NCBI GenBank assembly: GCA_000955785.1
Contig: JYOD01000057.1
Coordinates: forward strand, 37,693-101,692
Direction of reading: 5' to 3'
DNA: 64,000 bases
Origin: Burkholderiaceae bacterium 16
Lineage (GTDB): Bacteria > Pseudomonadota > Gammaproteobacteria > Burkholderiales > Burkholderiaceae
Shown in pieces: positions 27,050-35,357 of the stretch (the stretch's first letter is position 1; the number at the start of each line of letters is the position of its first letter). The position numbers and the translations under genes were made by a program. The notes beneath the pieces are model-generated. The model made no database searches. It saw nothing but the letters and a program-made list of their open reading frames with translations, and had not been told where the DNA came from.

Positions 27050-27101
27050 CTAGGGATGGTGTCCAAGTGCGACACGTGTCGCACTTGGACACCATCCCTA
27101 G
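27050..27101. repeat. Perfect 52-bp palindrome
   Basis: A perfect inverted repeat with 26-bp arms and no loop, centred between 27075 and 27076. Each arm reads CTAGGGATGGTGTCC then AAGTGCGACAC. It covers the TAG stop (27098-27100) of the neighbouring - strand gene. It is too long and symmetrical for chance. It has no T-run, so it is not a standard terminator. It could be two abutted ends of a mobile element left after excision, or a binding/recombination site. Confidence 0.9.
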
Positions 27102-28270
27102 GGCTTCGTCGTCCTTGCATCCTTGTCAGTGAAATCGTAGAGGTGCGTGTTGTCCGGCGTTTCCCCGATCCTTGTACCGCTCTGGCTGAACGGGATGTGG
27201 CGGCGGAAATTCTCGCTGTCCGACCTGGCGCTCTGGGTGGCAAGTCTGGCTGCCTCCGGGTAGGCCATTGAACGCTTGTCCTTCTCAATTTCAAGCAGCA
27301 TCGTCTGCTCGTTCACGCGCACGCTGTACTTGCCCAGGTTGTAGAGGAGATACATGGCGAAGAGGTTGTCGAAGTCCTCGTAGGCGCCTTGCTCCCTGCG
27401 GAAATCCATGGACAGGACCGAGGGGAAACGATTGGGCAGGTCCTTGAAGGCCACCTTTTCGTCCTCGTGCGGATCCACATAGGTCGAGCCGCCGTATTTC
27501 TTGTACAGCACCACGTCCATGCCATACCCGCGCTTGCCCCACTCCTTGATGAGCTTCATCGCCATCTCGGTGGGGAGGTTGGCCGTGGCGGCCGCCACCA
27601 CCCGCCGTCCGGACAGAACCTTGGCGCTGGTGACCTCCAGGTCCTTGTAGCCCGCCCCAAACTTGAATGCAGCGCCGACGGTTTTGGCGCAGTTGAGGCG
27701 CATGTAGTCGTATTTGATCTCGCCGCGGTGATACTCGGTATTCCTGGCGCGCTGGTGATAGTCGGCATTGATGCGCCTGAAGTAAGCCACCAAGGCCCCC
27801 TTGTCGCTGGCCGGTATGCCACGGACGCGCACGCCGATGACCGAGCGCTTGTAGATCTCGCCGAAGTCCAGTCCAAACGATGCCGTTTCCGCGATTGAGG
27901 AGACAGTCATGAACAAGTACTCTTTCTTCGGGATGCCAACCATCAGATCCGAGGTGTAGAAGCCGCTCTGGTGCTTACGTGTACGGTCGGCATAGAAGTT
28001 GGCCGAGTAGACCAGATCGTCGCCAGGCGCATCGTCCCGGATCGCCAAGGCGAGATGGCCGGCCGACCCGCCCTTGGAGGTGCCGAAGCTGATCAGCAAC
28101 TCCAGATCATAGGGATCCTCGCGAAGGAGATCGGTCATTTGGTCGATGTTGGCAGGCTCAGGCCCGCCCTTGCTGCCGAAGTCGGCGGCGACGGCACCCT
28201 CCGGCAACAGAACGGCTATCACGACGAGCCAAATCGCTAACCTCATCCTCATTGCACTCATTGCACTCAT
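27098..28270 (-). CDS. Secreted protein of unknown function, possibly DUF4105/papain-fold-like
   Basis: About 390 residues. Signal peptide LAIWLVVIAVLLPEGAVAA. The mature part has the pattern GGSAGHLALAIRDD, VYSANFYADR and MRLNCAKTVGAAF. A His-containing strand followed later by an Asn-Cys helix is what DUF4105 and NlpC/P60-like papain folds show, so a periplasmic thiol enzyme is possible. I do not recognise a named family with confidence. The start is ambiguous: a 9-bp tandem repeat supplies in-frame ATGs at 28279, 28270, 28261 and 28252, plus 28246. I chose 28270 for spacing from GGAG. The stop lies inside the 52-bp palindrome. Confidence 0.65.
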   Translation of the reverse strand: MSAMSAMRMRLAIWLVVIAVLLPEGAVAADFGSKGGPEPANIDQMTDLLREDPYDLELLISFGTSKGGSAGHLALAIRDDAPGDDLVYSANFYADRTRKHQSGFYTSDLMVGIPKKEYLFMTVSSIAETASFGLDFGEIYKRSVIGVRVRGIPASDKGALVAYFRRINADYHQRARNTEYHRGEIKYDYMRLNCAKTVGAAFKFGAGYKDLEVTSAKVLSGRRVVAAATANLPTEMAMKLIKEWGKRGYGMDVVLYKKYGGSTYVDPHEDEKVAFKDLPNRFPSVLSMDFRREQGAYEDFDNLFAMYLLYNLGKYSVRVNEQTMLLEIEKDKRSMAYPEAARLATQSARSDSENFRRHIPFSQSGTRIGETPDNTHLYDFTDKDARTTKP

Positions 28271-28277
28271 TGCACTC
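28251..28277 (-). repeat. 9-bp tandem repeat carrying in-frame start codons
   Basis: Three perfect copies of ATTGCACTC on the + strand. On the - strand each unit adds ATG-AGT-GCA (Met-Ser-Ala) in the frame of the secreted-protein gene. Copy-number change would alter the number of start codons and the distance from the ribosome-binding site without a frameshift. Confidence 0.9.
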
Positions 28278-28279
28278 AT

Positions 28280-28652
28280 TGCTCCATTCACGCCCCCGGA
28301 TACTGTAATGCGAATAAGCAGACCCCGAAACACCGCGGGCAACGCGGAAATGACGCGCCGCAAGGTAACAGTAGGTGGCAGCACGCGGGACAGGTTGATT
28401 GGGATCAACAGAATGAAAGGACGTACGCGGGTGATGCATCAGCCATGCCTGTGCAGTCCGATTGATTGCCTCCGCACGCAAGGCTATGCCCGGAGACGTG
28501 AGATTGAGCGGCAATGCCCGGATTCAGCCCCGAGCCGCACCCACGGTCATTCAGATACGTATGAAACATGTGCAAATTAGTTGATTTACGAAAATTTGCG
28601 CATAACCAAGAATGGTGACACCAACCCACGACATTCCTTCCGGGAGTTCACC
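28280..28652. other. Divergent intergenic region with an AT-rich dyad
   Basis: About 370 bp between the secreted-protein and quinone oxidoreductase genes. A dyad GCAAATT (28572-28578) / AATTTGC (28593-28599) with 14 bp between arms lies about 55-80 bp before the oxidoreductase ATG and could be an operator. No gene seen. Confidence 0.45.
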
Positions 28653-29657
28653 ATGTCACAAGCCTCCATGCAGGCCCTCGCCGTCGAAGCCGCCGGCTCG
28701 CCGTTCTCGACCGTCCGGCTGCCCTGGCCGGAGGCCGGCCCCGGCCAGGTACTGGTGCGCATCCTGGCCAGCGGCGTCAACCCGCTCGACACCAAGATCC
28801 GCGCCGGCAATGCGGCGCATGCCCGCCACCCCTTGCCCGCCGTGCTGGGGCTGGATATGGCTGGCGTGGTCGAAGCCGTCGGCCCGGGTGTGACGGCCTT
28901 TGCCCCCGGCGACGAGGTCTATGGCATGACCGGCGGCGTGGGCGGCCTGCAAGGCTCGCTCGCGCAGTACGCGGCGGTGGACGCCGACCTGCTGGCGGCC
29001 AAGCCATTCCATTTATCGATGCGCGAAGCCGCCGCGCTGCCGCTGGTGTTCATCACCGCGTGGGAAGGCCTGGTCGACCGGGCGCGCGTGCAGGCCGGGC
29101 AGAAGGTGCTGGTGCATGGCGGCGCGGGCGGCGTCGGGCACATCGCGGTACAGATCGCCCGCGCGCTCGGCGCGCAGGTCTATGCCACCGGATCGGCCCG
29201 CCATCGGGAGATCATCGAAGGCTACGGCGCCACGGCGATCGACTTCGCGGCGACATCGGTCGAGCAGTATGTCAATCAGCATACGGGCGGCGAAGGCTTC
29301 GACGTGGTCTACGACACCGTGGGCGGCGCGGTGCTGGACAGTGCTTTCCGGGCCGCTCGCACCTATGGCGGCCATGTGGTGAGTTGCCTGGGCTGGGGCA
29401 CGCACTCGCTGGCGCCGCTGTCGTTCCGCGCCGCCACGTATTCGGGGGTGTTCACGCTGATGCCTTTGCTGACCGGCAAGGGCCGCGCCCATCATGGCGA
29501 AATCCTGCGCGAAGCCACCCGGCTGGCCGAAGCCGGCAAGCTCACCGTGCGGCTCGACCCGCGCCAGTTCCATCTCGGCAACGCGATCGAAGCGCACCAG
29601 GCCATCGAAAACGGTACGGCCAGCGGCAAGCTGGTGGTGGAAATTGCGAAGGACTGA
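28653..29657 (+). CDS. Zinc-independent NADPH:quinone oxidoreductase (MDR family)
   Basis: 334 residues. GroES-like N-terminal domain (VLVRILASGVNPLDTKIRAG) and a Rossmann domain with the nucleotide motif VLVHGGAGGVGHIAVQIAR. Zinc-ligand Cys residues of alcohol dehydrogenases are absent, as in quinone oxidoreductases (QOR/zeta-crystallin type). It should reduce quinones or enones with NADPH in the cytoplasm. ATG at 28653 has GGGAG at 28642-28646; a longer frame from 28581 is not supported. It is convergent with a LysR regulator 12 bp downstream, which may control it. Confidence 0.9.
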   Translation: MSQASMQALAVEAAGSPFSTVRLPWPEAGPGQVLVRILASGVNPLDTKIRAGNAAHARHPLPAVLGLDMAGVVEAVGPGVTAFAPGDEVYGMTGGVGGLQGSLAQYAAVDADLLAAKPFHLSMREAAALPLVFITAWEGLVDRARVQAGQKVLVHGGAGGVGHIAVQIARALGAQVYATGSARHREIIEGYGATAIDFAATSVEQYVNQHTGGEGFDVVYDTVGGAVLDSAFRAARTYGGHVVSCLGWGTHSLAPLSFRAATYSGVFTLMPLLTGKGRAHHGEILREATRLAEAGKLTVRLDPRQFHLGNAIEAHQAIENGTASGKLVVEIAKD

Positions 29658-29669
29658 GCGCGCGCCGCC

Positions 29670-30524
29670 CTAACCACCGCCGAGGCGCTCGATGGTGGCA
29701 TCGAGGAAGGCACGCAGCCTTCCGAGCCGGCGCAGGTCGCGGTGATAGCCGACCCACACATCGCGCCGCGGGGGCGGCTCGCCCATGTCGATGGCCTGCA
29801 GGCCGCCGAGGCGCTCGGCCAGCAGGCAGGGCAATACCGCCAGCCCGGCGCCGGCCGCGCACATCTTTGCCTGCGCCTCGCGGCTGTTGCTGCCGAACGC
29901 GACCCTGGCCCTGGGCAGGAGCTTGCGCATCCAGGCCACGTCGGGCAGGTCGGCCAGGCCGGTATCCAGCGTCAGCAGGGCATGGCCTTCGCCATCGCCG
30001 GGGCGCGGCGGCGCCACGCCGGGCGCCGAGTAGAGCGCGTAGTCCATCTGCATCAGCTTGCGCTGCACGACATCGGGTTCATCGAACGCGCGGATGCGGA
30101 ACACCAGGTCGGCCTCGCGGCGTGCCAGGCTGAGCAGGCGCGCATCGGTCACCAGTTCCACCGCGACACGCGGATGGGCGCGGATAAAGTCCGCGATCAC
30201 TGGCGTCAGCATGTGCACGCCAAACCAGTCCGACGACGAAATCCGCAACATGCCATCGAGTTCCCGCGCCTGGCCCGACAACTGGCGCTCGAAGGCAATG
30301 GCCTCCTCCTCGATGCGCTCCGCGTGGGCGAGCACGGCAGCGCCCTCGTCGGTCAGCACGAAACCCTCGCTGGTGCGCTGGAACAAGGCGTGCCCGACGG
30401 CTTCCTCCAGCGCCTTGAGCCTGCGCCCCATGGTCGGCTGGGTCTGCCCGGTCATGCGCGCGGCACCGCCGAGGGTGCCGGCCCGGGCAATCGCCAGGAA
30501 GACTTTGATATCGCTCCAATCCAT
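29670..30524 (-). CDS. LysR-family transcriptional regulator
   Basis: 284 residues. N-terminal winged HTH (DIKVFLAIARAGTLGGAARMTGQTQPTMGRRLKALEEAVGHALFQR) and a LysR substrate-binding domain (SSSDWFGVHMLTPVIADF onward). Its stop faces that of the quinone oxidoreductase gene 12 bp away, so it has no shared promoter with it, but co-inheritance is likely. Ligand unknown. Confidence 0.9.
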   Translation of the reverse strand: MDWSDIKVFLAIARAGTLGGAARMTGQTQPTMGRRLKALEEAVGHALFQRTSEGFVLTDEGAAVLAHAERIEEEAIAFERQLSGQARELDGMLRISSSDWFGVHMLTPVIADFIRAHPRVAVELVTDARLLSLARREADLVFRIRAFDEPDVVQRKLMQMDYALYSAPGVAPPRPGDGEGHALLTLDTGLADLPDVAWMRKLLPRARVAFGSNSREAQAKMCAAGAGLAVLPCLLAERLGGLQAIDMGEPPPRRDVWVGYHRDLRRLGRLRAFLDATIERLGGG

Positions 30525-30659
30525 CTGCGGAATTTGCGGGCCTTGAAGTTGAGAGGCAGTTGAATGCAGCGCGGCAAGGACATCGCCCGCGGCTGCGCGA
30601 TGATGGCACGGCGCCGCAGCGCCAACAACAGGATGAGCGGCGGCCCTGCTGACAGGCGC

Positions 30660-30878
30660 TCAGGCGGAGCGCGCCTCGTCGCCGCCCAGCGCCCAATAGT
30701 CCGGCACTTCCGGGCTGGGGCTGCGCAGCACCATGGTATGGCCGCACTGGCGGCATCGATAGACATAGGCCGCGCCACCCACCGCCGGCGCGTCTGTCCG
30801 CGCGGCCTCCAGGTCCGGGTGGGGCGGCAGGTGTCCTGGCCTGCCGGCCTGGCGCTCGCATCGCTCACACGGCAACAT
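30660..30878 (-). CDS. Small zinc-ribbon-like protein
   Basis: 72 residues. Two pairs of Cys, CERC at residues 4-7 and CRQCGH near 42, give the four ligands of a zinc ribbon. The rest is polar. AGAGGTG precedes the ATG at 30878. No enzyme motif. It stands alone downstream of the LysR gene, and I do not recognise a named family. Similar small zinc ribbons are often conserved hypotheticals. Confidence 0.55.
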   Translation of the reverse strand: MLPCERCERQAGRPGHLPPHPDLEAARTDAPAVGGAAYVYRCRQCGHTMVLRSPSPEVPDYWALGGDEARSA

Positions 30879-31480
30879 TGCACACCTCTTGCTGATTGTT
30901 GATCGCTAATTGCTGATGGACGGCCAAGGTCCGGATGGTCGGCCACGGCCGCGGAACGGGTCTTGTGGAGACCGGCAGGCGTCACATTGCGGCGATGGGA
31001 AATGGAAACCCGCACACGCAGGACGCCGGCACTGCCATGGCGCGTAGTGGCCATGCGCTCATGCATGAACAAGCCGGGCGGACGGAAAGCCAGTGGCTTC
31101 GTGCCGCGGTCCATCCTGGCTTCCGAGGGTCGCACGCGAACTGCTGCGACGCACAATAATTATAGGCGCTGGATGCCGTCTCGCGTTATATAAAGGCCTA
31201 TGGGATTCATCTTGCGGTGCAATAAAACAACCGTCAGAAAACGCAACAATCCCGGGACCGCGGACGATCAACATAGGCCGGCGCGCAATTCCCATCTTCG
31301 AAATAGCGCGCAGCCGCAAGGAGGGCGGGGCCAGGCAGACACGGATTTCGTCAAAAAACCTGCCATCCCCGTGAGGGAGAAGTATCTGCTGGCCCCGCCG
31401 GATCTTAGCCACCGGTTATTTCAATGTTGCGACGAAGCGCGACGCCGGTTGCGAATGCGCACCGCACATGCCGCGCACGC
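30879..31480. other. Long intergenic region
   Basis: About 600 bp without a convincing gene. A lower-GC patch at 31150-31270 contains TATATAAAGG-like sequence that could be a promoter, but no gene follows it on that strand. I see no repeat, terminator or RNA gene that I can support. Confidence 0.4.
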
Positions 31481-32197
31481 CTATGGTGCCGGCGCGGCCT
31501 CGCAGCCGATGGCCTGCAGCGCTGCTTTGTCGCACAGGATCAGGCGTCCATATTCCAGGCGCAGTACCCCCTGCTTCTCCCAGTCCTTGAGTTGCCGGTT
31601 GACGCTCTGGCGAGACACGCCGAGCATGTGGCTCAGTTCCTCCTGGGACAGCTTCAGCGCGGGGCGCCCGCCCTGCGTTTGCATGCCTTGCGCCGAAAGC
31701 GCATGCGCGTGCTCGACGGCAAGCAGGCGCCGCGCCAGGCGCACCGGGAACGGCATCAGGATCACCTCATCGATCCATTCCAGCGCGCTACGGTAGCGCC
31801 GGCAGATCAGTTGCGTGAATTCCATCAGCAAGCGCGGTTCCCGGGCAATCAGCGCATGGAAGGTGGCTGCGGGAATCACCAGCACTTCGCTCGCCTCGGC
31901 GGCGCGGGTGTCGTACACGCGATGCGCATCGATAAACAGCGAGACCTCGCCGAACCACTGCCCCGCTTCGAGCAGGCTGAGGACAGCCTCGCGCCCGTTT
32001 TGCGCCGTGCTGCTGACCTTGATGGCGCCGCGCTCGACGCAGAAGAGCGCATCCGGGTTGGAGCCGTAGGTGAACAGCACCTCGCCCTTCACCAACTGGC
32101 GGCGCATGGCATGCGACCTGAGCAGGGCTTCCAGCCCGGCGGAAAACTGCCCGCTGGCGGCGGCATCGCCTTCGTGCGACTGCGGGGGTGTGCTCAT
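31481..32197 (-). CDS. Crp/Fnr-family transcriptional regulator
   Basis: About 238 residues. N-terminal cyclic-nucleotide-binding-type beta-barrel (KGEVLFTYGSNPDALFCVERGAIKVS to GQWFGEVSLFIDAHRVYD) and C-terminal HTH (LSQEELSHMLGVSRQSVNRQLKDWEKQGVL). It lacks the N-terminal Cys cluster of Fnr, and the phosphate-binding pocket reads FGEVSLFIDAHRVYDTRAA, close to the cAMP-binding pattern. It might bind a cyclic nucleotide. The start is ATG 32197 or 32203; ribosome-binding sequence is weak for both. Confidence 0.85.
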   Translation of the reverse strand: MSTPPQSHEGDAAASGQFSAGLEALLRSHAMRRQLVKGEVLFTYGSNPDALFCVERGAIKVSSTAQNGREAVLSLLEAGQWFGEVSLFIDAHRVYDTRAAEASEVLVIPAATFHALIAREPRLLMEFTQLICRRYRSALEWIDEVILMPFPVRLARRLLAVEHAHALSAQGMQTQGGRPALKLSQEELSHMLGVSRQSVNRQLKDWEKQGVLRLEYGRLILCDKAALQAIGCEAAPAP

Positions 32198-32246
32198 GTG
32201 CATGGGCTCGGATTGGACACTTGCTGGCGGGACGGCAGCCCTTGGA

Positions 32247-32278
32247 ACATAAGGCGCGCTCTACATAAGGCGCGCTCT
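32247..32278. repeat. 16-bp tandem duplication
   Basis: ACATAAGGCGCGCTCT occurs twice in direct tandem. The second copy runs into the stop codon of the 2OG-oxygenase gene. Looks like a recent slippage duplication. No function evident. Confidence 0.9.
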
Positions 32279-32885
32279 ACGCGGGATCGGTGCGAAACCA
32301 GCCGGTCAGCGCCCAGCGGGTCTTGTGGCAGGGCAGCACCTCATGCGGGACCAGGTCGCTGCGAAACACCACCAGCCGCGCGCATTTCGGCAGCACGCGG
32401 TGCAGTTCGGCGCCATCGCCGTCCTGGGCGTAGAGCGCGAGTTCGCCGCCGTCGTGCTTGTCCCATTGCGGATTGAGATACAGCACCAGCGAAATCTTGC
32501 GGTGCAGGGTCGCGCGATGCTGGTCGACGTGCTTCTTGTAGGCCGTGCCCACGGGATAGTGCGAGAAGTGAAATTCCTCGCGCTTCAAACCCAGGAAGTA
32601 CCTGGCGTTCAAGCCCGCGCGAAAGGCCGCCGCCCACGCCTGGAAATCCTGCCTGGCCGTGCCGGCAGGCGCATCGTCGAGCCACAGGATCGAATCGCCG
32701 CGAATGCCGGCGTCGCGTGCCGTCTCGTCGCCTCGCCCGATCCGGGCCGGGTGGAACAGGCCGGCCTCCCACGCAGCGCGGCTCTCGTCATGCAGCCGCG
32801 CGGCCAGCGTGCTGTCGATAAGGTCGTCGGAAACAGCCCAGCCCCGCTCTTCGAGGGCGATAAACAGACTTTCCAGTGCGGACAT
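32277..32885 (-). CDS. 2OG-Fe(II) oxygenase (prolyl 4-hydroxylase-like)
   Basis: 202 residues. The double-stranded beta-helix core shows the iron ligands H-x-D in KKHVDQHR, the distal His in VPHEVLPCHKTRWALTGWF and the 2-oxoglutarate-binding Arg just after it. This is the P4Hc/PKHD-type group acting on proteins or small molecules, cytoplasmic. Substrate unknown. It lies about 80 bp upstream of the Crp/Fnr gene on the same strand and may be cotranscribed with it. Confidence 0.85.
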   Translation of the reverse strand: MSALESLFIALEERGWAVSDDLIDSTLAARLHDESRAAWEAGLFHPARIGRGDETARDAGIRGDSILWLDDAPAGTARQDFQAWAAAFRAGLNARYFLGLKREEFHFSHYPVGTAYKKHVDQHRATLHRKISLVLYLNPQWDKHDGGELALYAQDGDGAELHRVLPKCARLVVFRSDLVPHEVLPCHKTRWALTGWFRTDPA

Positions 32886-33042
32886 AGATACCTGATTTCA
32901 ATACGGAACAACACAAACAACGAGACAAAAAACCAAAGCGCGCCGCACGCGCTTGCCGGCGAGACGGCGCGGATCCGGCACGCAACCTGCACCGGACAGC
33001 TTGACCGGTGCCGGCTGAACAACTGGTGTGGGCCGGGAGGGA

Positions 33043-33327
33043 CTAGAGTCCGCTACTGTCGAGATACTCCAGCGCCAGGCTCACCGCGCGCCGTGCCTTG
33101 AGGGCGTAGATCACCTGCCGGTCCCGGATGATGAGCGCCAGCACGTCGGCCTGCGTCAGTTCCTGGAAGTGATGGCTGGCGCGCGGCAGGCTCAGCCCGG
33201 CCACGACGGCCAGTTCGGAGGCCGGCATGCCAGCGTCACCCGCATCCAGCAGCGCGCGGCAGATGGCGGCGCGCGCCGGCACCGCCAGCAGCGCGTAGGT
33301 CAATGTGCTTTCTTGATCGGTCTCCAT
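33043..33327 (-). CDS. ArsR/SmtB-type HTH regulator
   Basis: 94 residues forming a winged HTH: TYALLAVPARAAICRALLDAG, then ASELAVVAGLSLPRASHHFQELTQADVL and a wing LIIRDRQVIYALKARRA. No metal-binding Cys pair of ArsR is visible, so the effector may be organic or redox. ATG at 33327 chosen; a GTG at 33333 is in frame. Its targets are unknown; the 2OG-oxygenase gene lies next on the same strand. Confidence 0.8.
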   Translation of the reverse strand: METDQESTLTYALLAVPARAAICRALLDAGDAGMPASELAVVAGLSLPRASHHFQELTQADVLALIIRDRQVIYALKARRAVSLALEYLDSSGL

Positions 33328-33844
33328 GGCCACGTCTTCCCGCTCGTCGTCCAGATATCGTTATTGTGCGTCGCCGTCCGTCGGGGTTGCTGCAACACGC
33401 CCGCCGCGACCGACTGACATCTACTTTCTACGCGGCAGGCGCGGCAAAAGCAACCAGCCAGGGCATGCCGGCGCACAATGACACAAGATTACAACAGGCC
33501 GCGGCACGCGCGTCCAGGCCGTGCCCGCTCGCACAAACCGCGGCCGAGGGACGAGCGCAGGCGATCCGGCGCGTGGTCGCGCAACGGTCATCACTGCCCT
33601 CATGGGACGAACTACCGCACCGCACAAATCGGCAAGATTGCGTAACTGGTCGGGTCCGCCAGGCCGCGTGTGGCCAACGGGCGCGGCGCTGGGCCGACAC
33701 CATCTTCGGCGGCCGTGTGAAGCTCACCAGGCCGTTTTGGGGCGCATTCTTGACCGGCTTTCCTGGCAAGACGAGAAAACAGGGGGGGCAACTGCCTTTA
33801 GCTTCAGGTCTTTGACTTTATGCCTTTGACGTTGAGTCGCCCCC
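33328..33844. other. Intergenic region between the ArsR and cupredoxin genes
   Basis: About 515 bp with no supported gene. Near its end a GGGGGGGCAAC / GTTGAGTCGCCCCCC pair could form a hairpin (33783-33845), but a clean T-run is missing. Probably holds the ArsR promoter. Confidence 0.4.
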
Positions 33845-34225
33845 CTACGTCACCTCAATCACCCCATTCATCGTCTCGTGCCCCGACCCACAGAAGATGT
33901 CGCACAGGAACCCGAAAGTCCCGGCCGTCTTCGCCATCGCCGGAACCCGTACCACCTTGCCGGGAGGCAAGTCGGCACGAATACCGAAATCCGGCACGCT
34001 AAACCCCATCATCGCATCCTGCGCAGTCAACTCGAACACCACCGGCTCACCGGCGCGCAGCGCAATCCGGTCCGGCGTGAAGACAAACTTCCGCGCGTGC
34101 ACCTTGATCACCCGCGGCTCGGCAGCCGCGCCATGCAATAGCGGCACGCTGCCCGCCAGGGCAAGCAGGCAGCACAGCGCCCGCCTGCGGCTGATTCCTT
34201 CCCGTAGTGTCAGTGTTGCTGGCAT
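33845..34225 (-). CDS. Exported CuA-type cupredoxin
   Basis: 126 residues. Signal sequence with RRRALCCLLALAGSVPLLHGAAA, then a cupredoxin domain. The C-terminal loop reads CDIFCGSGHETMNG, exactly the C-x3-C-x3-H-x2-M ligand pattern of the binuclear CuA site in cytochrome oxidase subunit II and nitrous oxide reductase. It is too short to be an oxidase subunit, so it is a stand-alone periplasmic copper electron carrier or copper chaperone. AGGAGTG precedes the ATG at 34225. It follows the Tat-exported metallophosphoesterase by 48 bp. Confidence 0.85.
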   Translation of the reverse strand: MPATLTLREGISRRRALCCLLALAGSVPLLHGAAAEPRVIKVHARKFVFTPDRIALRAGEPVVFELTAQDAMMGFSVPDFGIRADLPPGKVVRVPAMAKTAGTFGFLCDIFCGSGHETMNGVIEVT

Positions 34226-34273
34226 GATCCACTCCTGATTGTTTGCCCGGCACGATGGACGGACCAACGCGCC

Positions 34274-35155
34274 TCAGCCCATGACAGGCTTTTCCTCAAT
34301 CCCGAGATCGCCCGACGCGCGGCGCGCCTCCACCTCTCGCCACCCCAGCCCGCGATAAGGCTGCGCCGGATCCCACGGCAGCGGCAAGCGCTGCGCCTGC
34401 GACCCCGCCACCGGCAGCGGGAACATCAGCGAACGCGCCGCGTGATGCGCGATATGCCCGGTCATATGGTGATGCTCCTGGTGGATGTGCCCATAGAACA
34501 CCGTCACGTTGGGATGCGGCATCAACCGCTCGATCACCTGCGCGCCATCGCGCGTCGCCCAGTCCCATTGCGGATAGAGGTCGAACAAAGGCCGGTGGGT
34601 GAACACCACGATCCGGGCCGACTGCGGCTGCCGCGCAAGATCGGCGGCGAGCCAGTCGAGTTGTGCCGCGCCGACCCGGCCGGCGGGATCCGACACGTTG
34701 TCCAGCACGATGAAATGCACGCCCTTGTGGTCGAACACATAGTGCGTGGGCCCGAACAGTTCGCGGTAGGCGGCGCCCTCGTCCAGGCTGGCATCGTGCT
34801 CGCCCGGCATCAGGTGCACAACCGGTACCTTGAGCGCGGCGATGATGGACTGAAACTCGCGCATGCGCCGGCGGCGCTCGGCGGGATCGTCGGTGGTATG
34901 CGTGAGATCGCCAGTGAACATCAGGAAATCCGGCGGCTCCGCCAGCGCGTTGACCGCCGCGACCGCCTTGGGCAAGGTGCCGCGCGCATCCGGGTTGGGC
35001 GGCCCCTGGAAACCCCAGTGCGCGTCCGACAACTGGACAAAGTAAAAGGCTTCATCGCGCCCGGCTGCCCATCCGGGTAAGGCTGACGCAAATACCGCAC
35101 CGCCGGCGCAGGCGGCAAGCCCGAGGAAATCGCGCCGTTTCCATGCTCGCTTCAT
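34274..35155 (-). CDS. Tat-exported calcineurin-like metallophosphoesterase
   Basis: 293 residues. The Tat signal KRRDFLGLAACAGGAVFASALPGWA is at the N-terminus. Metallophosphoesterase motifs follow: VQLSDAHWG, FTGDLTHTTDD, MPGEHDAS, VFTHRPLFD and FYGHIHQEHH. It resembles the Icc/CpdA group, but export to the periplasm argues against a cAMP role. The GNHD motif reads GEHD. Export through Tat suggests metal loading in the cytoplasm. GGAG precedes the ATG at 35155. It is divergent from the ECF sigma gene and shares its promoter motif. Confidence 0.88.
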   Translation of the reverse strand: MKRAWKRRDFLGLAACAGGAVFASALPGWAAGRDEAFYFVQLSDAHWGFQGPPNPDARGTLPKAVAAVNALAEPPDFLMFTGDLTHTTDDPAERRRRMREFQSIIAALKVPVVHLMPGEHDASLDEGAAYRELFGPTHYVFDHKGVHFIVLDNVSDPAGRVGAAQLDWLAADLARQPQSARIVVFTHRPLFDLYPQWDWATRDGAQVIERLMPHPNVTVFYGHIHQEHHHMTGHIAHHAARSLMFPLPVAGSQAQRLPLPWDPAQPYRGLGWREVEARRASGDLGIEEKPVMG

Positions 35156-35207
35156 GTTGGCTCCATCCGTGGCTTGGGGGATGTCTGTCATACCGAAGCG
35201 AAGCCGC

Positions 35208-35217
35208 GTTTATTCCC
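35208..35217 (-). promoter_or_regulatory. ECF-sigma -35-like motif, metallophosphoesterase side
   Basis: GGGAATAAAC on the - strand, 53 bp before the metallophosphoesterase ATG. The identical 10-mer occurs on the + strand facing the sigma gene. GGAAT-type -35 elements are typical of ECF sigma factors. Confidence 0.7.
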
Positions 35218-35258
35218 GCCGCCCGCATTATTTTTTTCCGCGGTGGCGCACGGCAATC

Positions 35259-35268
35259 GGGAATAAAC
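35259..35268 (+). promoter_or_regulatory. ECF-sigma -35-like motif, sigma-gene side
   Basis: GGGAATAAAC on the + strand, 90 bp before the sigma GTG. Pairs with the same motif on the other strand 42 bp away, pointing to autoregulated divergent transcription. The -10 element is not clear to me. Confidence 0.7.
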
Positions 35269-35357
35269 TCGGGGCGTCCCAGGTAAACGCTGACAAGCAG
35301 GCACGCAGGACGAGTGGCACCGATGTGCCCGCCCGGCCGTCGGGCCGAAGGAGTGAC

